A stretch of 64,000 nt of DNA, taken from Balanoglossus misakiensis. Taxonomy: Eukaryota > Hemichordata. A program made the position numbers and the translations under genes. Shown here piece after piece: positions 59,101-64,000 of this stretch. Location: assembly GCA_040954595.2 (NCBI GenBank), contig CM082584.2:992001-1056000 (forward strand), in the 5' to 3' direction. Every line of letters begins with the position of its first letter. Position 1 is the stretch's first letter. The notes below the pieces were generated by a model that was not told where the DNA came from, made no database searches, and worked only from the letters and a program-made list of their open reading frames with translations.

Positions 59101-62047
59101 CAATTGTAAGCGATAACAGTGTTTGTTATACATACACTGGTTGTGCTGACAGAATCGATATTGTGTGTTTCAACATGGTATAAGGAACAGACAACACAGT
59201 GTTAGTTGAAAGAATCAAGCTAAAAGTATCTGAAACAAATAAAAGTTACAGCTACATGTACTGAGTGTCAGAAAACCAGCCATTGTAAGAAAAGGTGTGC
59301 ATCAGTTTGAATAGAGCTGAACAGTTATGTACAATCCTCTACCATGGGTAATGCTGCAGAAGAGAAAACTATGACTAGATATTTTAATGCATAATTGAAA
59401 TATTTGCATCATTTACATGTATATCATGTACTCACCTCCATGTGCAACTCTCTAATGAGTTGATTTGGTCTAAATTAACCTTGTAGGCAATCTCAAGGTT
59501 ATGCCTTGTATCCGGTGCAGCAAAAATATTCCACACCACTGTGTTTTCAATTGAATTAAGGTTGGCCACATTACAAATCTGAAAGACAGATTTCATGCTG
59601 CCACCTCCCTTATCGCCCCCAACTTTACACCAGACTTCATCACAGGGAATAGTGCTTTCCTGCCAAGTAAGTTTATTTTCTCTGAAATATAAAGTAGATT
59701 GATATAATAATATCAATATAATAAATGCATTACAAACATGGTAGTAAAAAATGTTGAAGAATGAGAATGAAAAGACCACGTGTACAAAATATTGTCTAAA
59801 ATGTGAAGTGAAATGTAGGTACCATTAGTCTAATTTAATTCAATTGAAAATGTGTAAAGTAAGGTCAAAACAAAACATACTATTTATTTTTGACATTATA
59901 TGATGTCTTTCATTTTTACGTCAATGAAGTTGAATGTTAACTCCAAATTATACTCCCTACCAGCATTCACAAGAACATTTTAGGGATAACTGAAAGTAAA
60001 ATCCAAATTTGTTGATTATTCTCAATGTTACCTTTCCAAACACTCAAGCCTAGTAATGATTGCATCCTTCACATTCTCTATTACTACCAATGGTGCAAGT
60101 CTGATTTCTGTGCAGTGTTTGCCATCTGTTCCCCTCACTTTAAATGTGAAGGGAAGTCTTTCCGCAGAAAGGGGCAGGGATAGCGTTTCAGCAATTTCTC
60201 TGTCCCTTGTCTCTCCTTGGACATGTATGTTCCAATTTCGCAACCATCTGAGGAAAAAAATAGATTATGTTGAAATGCATGTGTACTTACCCATCCCATG
60301 ACACATTGCCACTATTGACAGGTTTGACTGTACTAGTAAAATATGCTATAAAAACGCTGGCATACACACCCACTTAATCCTTACCTCCTCAGTGCCCTCA
60401 ACTTATTCCATGGTAGTGACAAACTGGTCTTTAGCATTAGACCAGCTCCAGGAGGAACATTAGGCAAAAGACCAAGGGAATGTAGTTCAGTCTTCCCAAA
60501 TCTGCCCAGCTCCCGCCTAACCTGTTGTGCTACTGCTTTGCTGTCACCTGACGCACCTGACGCACTTTCTCTTGTCTTCTCTACAATGGTTGCTCGATGT
60601 GCCTGTGTACGAGTTGATACTCTGGTGGAATCCTTCGCTGCCTTTGGGACATACATCAGGTGAATAGGCTTATGGGAGAAAAATGACACACGCAAATATT
60701 TTATTAACATGGGGACATATGTAATGCAGGTAAATGGCCTTACTAGGAAAAATTACACACAAATACATATGTCATGCTTAAACATATCAGATATGTCAAC
60801 AATTGAACATTGTGACAATATTACAAAACACTATAACTACTTATTCATTCCTACTACAGTCATAATAATTATGACATTAATTTCAAATCAACACTGTTTT
60901 TTCCTTACCTTTGATCTAGTTTTGAATGTTATCGCCTCTCCCTTTCTAGAGCCAGGGGTTTGTTCCAGTTTCAGTTTGATTATTTTGGTTGCCACTGTAT
61001 CGAAACCAGCCATCTTGTCGATTTTTTCAGAACAGTTAGCAATGGTGTCAAGTGCTTCTTGTGGGGATATAGTACTGGTTGTTTTCACGGTCTCTGGCTG
61101 GTGTACCGACCCATTCACATCGATGTCAGTGTCATTGCAATTTACATGTAATTGCTGTTGCTGTTCAGGGAGCTTGGCTGACGCATAATGATGATCATGG
61201 GCAATTGATGTGTAGGGGCAGCTTTCAAAATGGCCTTTCAGATCCCTCAATGGCAGTTCTCTAGTACATCCCCAATTACTATAATCGCAGTGTATTGTTA
61301 GTGAACTTAGGATATTTCCCAACATGACTGGAATCGAAGCAACTAAATTGCTGTCTATTGTAACCCGACAGACAGGACATGTTGGGGAAACTTTGAACCA
61401 CTCTGCCAAGCAGGGGGAACAAAATGTGTGGGGGTTAGCACACAGAATTTGGACAGGCTCGTCCACAATTTCTTTGCAAATAGGGCAATCGAGTTCTTGG
61501 CCAATATATGTGCTGTGAATGAATCGTTGTGGAGACAGTCCCAGTGAACACCTAAACCTCTTGCCTGCTTTGGTCTTTACAACATTGACGAAATCTATAT
61601 CAACGGGTGTGTCAGTTTGACTTTGAGTTCCTGAACCCAACTTCCTATCATCAGAGTCATTAGGAGTAGACACGATATTTAACTTTTTTTTTCACGTCCT
61701 CGTTTCGTCTGTTTTGGTTTCCTTCCGGGTCGAGACCGAAGGCAAACATCACACTCACCGTTTCGCGGATGTTTTTTCCACAATGTCACCTTCGTTCTCG
61801 GGCTATAGCTAGCTGTACTGACCTGTGTTACATGTAAACAGTAGTCGACTGTCCGCTTGCAATTCTTGCAGAAACTATTTGGATGAACTGTCGATTCGTC
61901 GTTGTTTACGTCAACATTGAACGTATCGCGCAATTGGGTTTGGAAGCTCTTACACGCGTACGAAGTACTGACGATTTTTGTACCACAAATTCTACACAGT
62001 GTTGAGATTAGACCCAAATGTGCATCCAAATCTTTCTTGGTGGCCAT
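55829..62047 (-). CDS. RAG1L: RAG1-like recombinase/transposase, full-length domain set
   Basis: Ten exons: 60909-62047, 60385-60668, 60032-60247, 59436-59681, 58890-58966, 58461-58663, 57691-58056, 57210-57362, 56611-56794, 55829-56139. All nine introns are GT-AG and every junction keeps frame (exon sizes after the first: 284, 216, 246, 77, 203, 366, 153, 184, 311). Start ATG at 62047-62045 (A at -3, G at +4). About 1,060 residues, against about 1,040 for vertebrate RAG1. Domain order matches RAG1: N-terminal Cys/His domain, RING, zinc finger, DNA-binding helices, then an RNase H-fold DDE core. RAG1 family proteins cut DNA at CAC-ended signals; here the role may be transposition or a domesticated function. 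One frame change at a run of nine A's in exon 1. No RAG2-like partner seen. Relatives with only parts of this set (Transib, N-RAG-TP) are alternatives, but both halves are present here. Confidence 0.92.
56611..56794 (-). CDS. RAG1L: RAG1L exon 9
   Basis: Acceptor CATCTCACATTCAG; donor G|GTGACT, chosen because it joins the last exon in phase (ITELG-INIRG). A longer open read-through exists but breaks the frame. Encodes DKNINIIVDSVVQCTEEMTP then ITDAEAIRDKFKPLLTLFAS and YSLSRRLTQDEITEL, helical, corresponding to the RAG1 'LRELMDLYLKMKPVWRSS' region. Confidence 0.8.
57210..57362 (-). CDS. RAG1L: RAG1L exon 8
   Basis: Acceptor TTTGTTTCCACACAG, donor AAG|GTTTCT, 51 codons. Encodes DAGYTVRKLDRSLNKIHVYR then QAYHGKSFIGNHVNTCCK, similar to RAG1 '[26 protein letters not shown]'. 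In RAG1 this segment helps form the DNA-facing surface between the zinc site halves. Confidence 0.85.
57691..58056 (-). CDS. RAG1L: RAG1L exon 7: insertion domain with acidic linker
   Basis: Acceptor TTTGCTTCCAG, donor AAG|GTTAGG, phase 0 on both sides (122 codons). Starts VAIPALHISLGLYKRFFELL, matching RAG1 '-IDALHCDIGNAAEFYKIF'. It is longer than the RAG1 counterpart and includes a charged helix (LVLEREADSQEARAAAMENN) and an acidic DDDSDDDSDDDSLS run absent from RAG1. The final KAK is followed by the splice donor. Confidence 0.85.
58461..58663 (-). CDS. RAG1L: RAG1L exon 6: zinc-binding CxxC
   Basis: Acceptor AATTTGTCTTTAG, donor AGG|GTGTGC. Encodes RYFCLWCTITKEEAKREPGD, SLEQLKADNQAYVAAGSDKK and NNCINKPLFDIPLNR. 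FCLWCTITKEEA matches RAG1 ICTLCDTTRLEA (Cys727/Cys730). KPLFDIPLNR then corresponds to KPFIETVPSI. This insertion domain holds the zinc ion together with two His from the last exon. Confidence 0.9.
58890..58966 (-). CDS. RAG1L: RAG1L exon 5: second catalytic aspartate
   Basis: A 77-nt exon, too small to be found by frame length alone. Acceptor CCTTTCTTCCATAG, donor G|GTAAGT. Encodes DKKVIPFLAGDYEYLTTIYG then LSGASG. It lines up with RAG1 '[21 protein letters not shown]', placing GDYEYL at Asp708. Confidence 0.88.
59436..59681 (-). CDS. RAG1L: RAG1L exon 4: first catalytic aspartate
   Basis: Acceptor TACTTTATATTTCAG, donor AG|GTGAGT. Encodes CDEVWCKVGGDKGGGSMKSV then FQICNVANLNSIENTVVW and LEIAYKVNL. 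'W-K-GGDKGGGS-K' is the first RNase H strand with its Asp, which I equate with RAG1 Asp600. This Gly-rich version is typical of invertebrate relatives rather than of vertebrate RAG1. Confidence 0.85.
60032..60247 (-). CDS. RAG1L: RAG1L exon 3: pre-core segment
   Basis: Acceptor TATTTTTTTCCTCAG, donor AG|GTAACA. Encodes WLRNWNIHVQGETRDREIAE, LPFTFKVRGTDGKH and VVIENVKDAIITRLECLE. Corresponds by position to the RAG1 stretch before the first catalytic aspartate (pre-RNase H region). Confidence 0.82.
60385..60668 (-). CDS. RAG1L: RAG1L exon 2: DNA-binding helices
   Basis: Acceptor TTTTTCTCCCATAAG, donor AG|GTAAGG. Basic and helical: STRVSTRTQAHRATIVEKTR, QVRRELGRFGKTE, then AGLMLKTSLSLPWNKLRALR. 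By position it corresponds to the RAG1 nonamer-binding and dimerisation/DNA-binding region, where sequence conservation is weak. The 'L-LPWNKLRALRRWL' helix is a shared feature of this invertebrate protein family as I know it. Confidence 0.8.
60909..61673 (-). CDS. RAG1L: RAG1L exon 1, second part: RING finger and zinc finger
   Basis: In the next frame after the A run. Contains SLGLSPQRFIHSTYIGQELD, the C3HC4 RING CPICKEIVDEPVQILCANPH then TFCSPCLAEWF and CPVCR, and a C2H2-type finger CDYSNWGCTRELPL with HFESCPY. Arrangement and spacing match the RAG1 RING plus zinc finger A; in RAG1 this unit is an E3 ubiquitin ligase and dimerisation module. The first ATG in this frame lies after the RING, so this part needs read-through from the first frame or a sequence correction. 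A Gln/His linker and the helix EALDTIANCSEKIDKM follow. Donor AAAG|GTAAGG. Confidence 0.88.
61679..62047 (-). CDS. RAG1L: RAG1L exon 1, first part: RAG1-type N-terminal zinc domain
   Basis: 122 codons from the ATG. The motif series LCRICG, STVHPNSFCKNC, LWKKHPRNGECDVC, spaced by about 40 and 30 residues, repeats the conserved Cys/His ladder of the vertebrate RAG1 N-terminal region (LCRICG, HP-FC-NC, W--H---CD-C). It ends in a basic run (RPGRKPKQTKRGREKK), as RAG1 does before its RING. The frame stops at TAA just after a run of nine A's, 61680-61693. This region assists regulation and partner binding in RAG1. Confidence 0.88.
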   Translation of the reverse strand: MATKKDLDAHLGLISTLCRICGTKIVSTSYACKSFQTQLRDTFNVDVNNDESTVHPNSFCKNCKRTVDYCLHVTQVSTASYSPRTKVTLWKKHPRNGECDVCLRSRPGRKPKQTKRGREKKS

Positions 62048-62884
62048 ATTTTGCTTCAAAGATGATCTGTATTTTGATTATGGCGCCACAGACACCGGTA
62101 ACAGGTAGCGTATAGACGCCGTGACCATGGTGACATTGAGTCAATTTACGTCAATCACAATCACGAACTCTACCGAAAGTGTAATTACGTAGCCACACGC
62201 TAAATTCCGAAGCCACACCAACACTACAAAACGATCGTACATACAGCAAATTACCCCAGAAATTTGTTATTTACGTTGTGAAAATTGATTTAATTTTAAA
62301 TCAAGCGCAAAAAAATACACATCATAATCATGCTCACCTACAGATCGCACGGCTACCGTGAAAAAAATCGCCACTAACGCAACCACAAAATCACACTTTG
62401 AGGCGATTGCAGTACATCCGGAAGCCAGCAAAATATCAGTGAGGTTGTTCGGACATCTTCGGAAACCAATTATACTTAGCAAATGTCACGATTATGTCCA
62501 TATTAGGTAGTTACCCCGCCCAGAACTTGCTTCGATCGATCGGCGGCAATTCTCAAAAAACATGTGATTGAAATCCCGCCGCGAGTTCTCCCTATACACG
62601 AGATCTCGTGCGTTTGACATTGTTATTTCTTTACTCCAACTAGAATTCGCCTTACGTACGATATTAACAGCCGTGCAGACCGCATTACACGTAGAAATAA
62701 ATTCTGTACGTCACAGTTCGTAGGTCGCATAGGTCATGGAGTTAATCCATTATACATTGCGGCTTACAATTTCTCGTGACCCTCTTATCATGCAGCTTGT
62801 GTGTTACTGACCACTGACGCATGTCAAAACACTCAATATTTTTTTTAAATTTGCAAAATCTTTCATTTTAAAGTTGTGATACTC
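62048..62884. promoter_or_regulatory. Probable promoter region of the RAG1-like gene
   Basis: GC- and CpG-richer than the surroundings, with no supported gene. I see no clear TATA box. Element ends or a CAC-type terminal inverted repeat could lie here, but I could not pair any sequence with the other flank. Confidence 0.3.
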
Positions 62885-63030
62885 ACTGCAGATAGCATTC
62901 TTTTCAGTAGGAACTATTTCTGCTGCCATTTCAATATTGTCTTTATTCCATGTAAATATATTTCCTCCAATTGAACAGTCCCCCGCCACAGCTGCAACCT
63001 CTTCTGCAGTCAGAACTTTTGACCACATGT
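62885..63030 (-). pseudogene. Orphan LamG/pentraxin-type exon remnant
   Basis: Encodes TYMWSKVLTAEEVAAVAGDC then SIGGNIFTWNKDNIEMAAEI and PTEKNAIC, followed by a good donor, A|GTGAGT. It parallels the second receptor exon at 16570 ('VTQMNVYDYVLTPVEIQSLALNC...VMWVEM') and so is the closing part of a LamG/pentraxin domain. The 5' part is missing: an in-frame TAA lies directly upstream and there is no acceptor in between. Either a decayed gene piece or a fragment moved by an element. Confidence 0.55.
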
Positions 63031-63059
63031 ATGTCATTTAGTCAAGACAATTTGGGAGA

Positions 63060-63895
63060 ACTGTAGTTTAAAGCCTCCAAAGCTGCCACTTTTAGCATTA
63101 TTTTCATGATTTTATTTTCCAACTTAAATTGGTTCATCAAAATAAGCTTACTGATAGGTATACATAAACATCTTATCGATGCCCGATTGTGACTGCATGT
63201 TGCAATTGGAACATGCTATGTATTAAAACGGTGCCTCACCGATTTAATCAGCCTTCATACAAACAATAGCAGCTAAGCAGCTATCGTGAAATGCGACGCC
63301 AAGTTATGACAAACCAATGCAAATGCAAGTAATATGGCTCAATGGTCACGGGTGAAGATTTTAGGGAATAGGGAATATACATATGAAGTATTGTACTCTG
63401 GAAAAAAATATGCCAATTTTAGCAGCTATAGGGTTTTTAAAGCGCGGGCGAAGTATGAACAGATGCAGTAAATATCGATACATTGTATTTTGGAGGTTTC
63501 TCATAACCATGATTGGTTGGCTAATTATGCGGCGTTTTCTAAATAAAAGGAACAATATTAATTTATTGTTGGGGCTCATCTCTGTTAACATCTTGCCGTC
63601 TCTGCTGAGTGTTGGCCTCTTCCAGCGGCACGTGTTTGTCCTTTAGGGCATGCTGTAAAATATTTAGAATAGCGCTGCCATTTGATCAAAGGATAAGCTG
63701 GCTTCGCGTGTTAGGGATGTGTGTCTTACGTGTGACGATATTCTGTGATATAGCATAATTGTATGTACTTGTAATTGTCTCTCTAGAGTTTACGCCCTCG
63801 GTGGTGAGATTTAGTATATTGAATACGTGTGTTTTAGTAGCTTGGGGAGTCTTGAGGACCACCTGGTCTGACTACTTCCTAGGGGATTTGATAGG
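63060..63895. other. Dispersed repeat copy and unique sequence, no gene seen
   Basis: 63060-63350 is an inverted relative of 43760-43970 (CAAGTAATATGGCTCAATGG; GATTTAATCAGCC). Opposed short frames at 63361-63646 have no recognisable features. Confidence 0.5.
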
Positions 63896-63953
63896 ATGGC
63901 AGCCATAGCGTTTGACGTGTATGATTTTGGATCCATAGACATCCTCCAACCAT
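63896..63953 (+). CDS. Candidate first coding exon of a gene running off the window
   Basis: ATG at 63896 in good context (AGGATGG), reading MAAIAFDVYDFGSIDILQP, then a perfect-looking donor, T|GTGAGTTT. Nineteen codons plus one base. I do not recognise the protein. The call rests only on start context, composition and donor. Confidence 0.4.
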
Positions 63954-64000
63954 GTGAGTTTTGACTATCACTTTTCATCTCAACCTGTGGTATATTTTAA

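Noticed and set aside
59180-59200. CACAGTG heptamer in an intron of the RAG1-like gene
   Set aside because: A single heptamer without a partner or nonamer is expected by chance.

Overview
The window is animal nuclear DNA: spliced genes with GT-AG introns, no operons, and a very high load of repeats, fold-back elements, microsatellites and satellites. The gene content points to an invertebrate deuterostome. It has a RAG1-like gene with both the N-terminal zinc domains and the transposase core, a pentraxin/HYR/sushi/EGF receptor, and a Crypton-type tyrosine recombinase. Amphioxus is my first guess, a hemichordate or echinoderm the second; species cannot be fixed from sequence alone.

Layout. 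1-4.3 kb holds three tandem ~1.43 kb units of a repeat family rich in nuclear-receptor DR1 motifs, followed by a 53-bp-period array of hairpins (4.43-4.75 kb). 4.75-14.56 kb is a giant inverted repeat with ~3.8 kb arms around a ~2.2 kb spacer; the arms carry exon-like segments. 14.56-15.7 kb is more of the first repeat family, inverted. 15.97-27.56 kb (+) holds the 3' fifteen exons of a modular type I membrane protein. Its second visible intron is interrupted by an intact ~2.5 kb Crypton-like element (16.86-19.34 kb). 27.6-33.4 kb is AT-rich and non-coding apart from a fold-back element and a broken LINE reverse transcriptase piece. 33.46-40.57 kb is a 7.1 kb satellite of ~86-bp units, and 41.2-41.9 kb a 160-bp array. 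42-50 kb is a set of dispersed inverted-repeat elements. 50-55.8 kb has no gene I can support.

The most important locus is 55.83-62.05 kb (-). It is a ten-exon gene whose exons join in phase at every junction and encode about 1,060 residues, close to vertebrate RAG1. In order it has the RAG1-type N-terminal Cys/His domain, a RING finger with a following zinc finger, and an RNase H-fold transposase core. The core keeps two candidate catalytic aspartates, the CxxC plus HxxxxH zinc site and a terminal glutamate motif. The only visible lesion is a one-base frame change at a run of nine A's in the first exon. No RAG2-like Kelch/PHD gene is visible in the 5.8 kb beyond its 3' end.

Beyond it lie an orphan pentraxin-type exon remnant (-, 62.9-63.0 kb) and, at the right edge, a possible first coding exon of another gene (+, 63.90-63.95 kb). 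The mobile elements and the receptor gene are neighbours by insertion; I see no sign that the genes here form a pathway.
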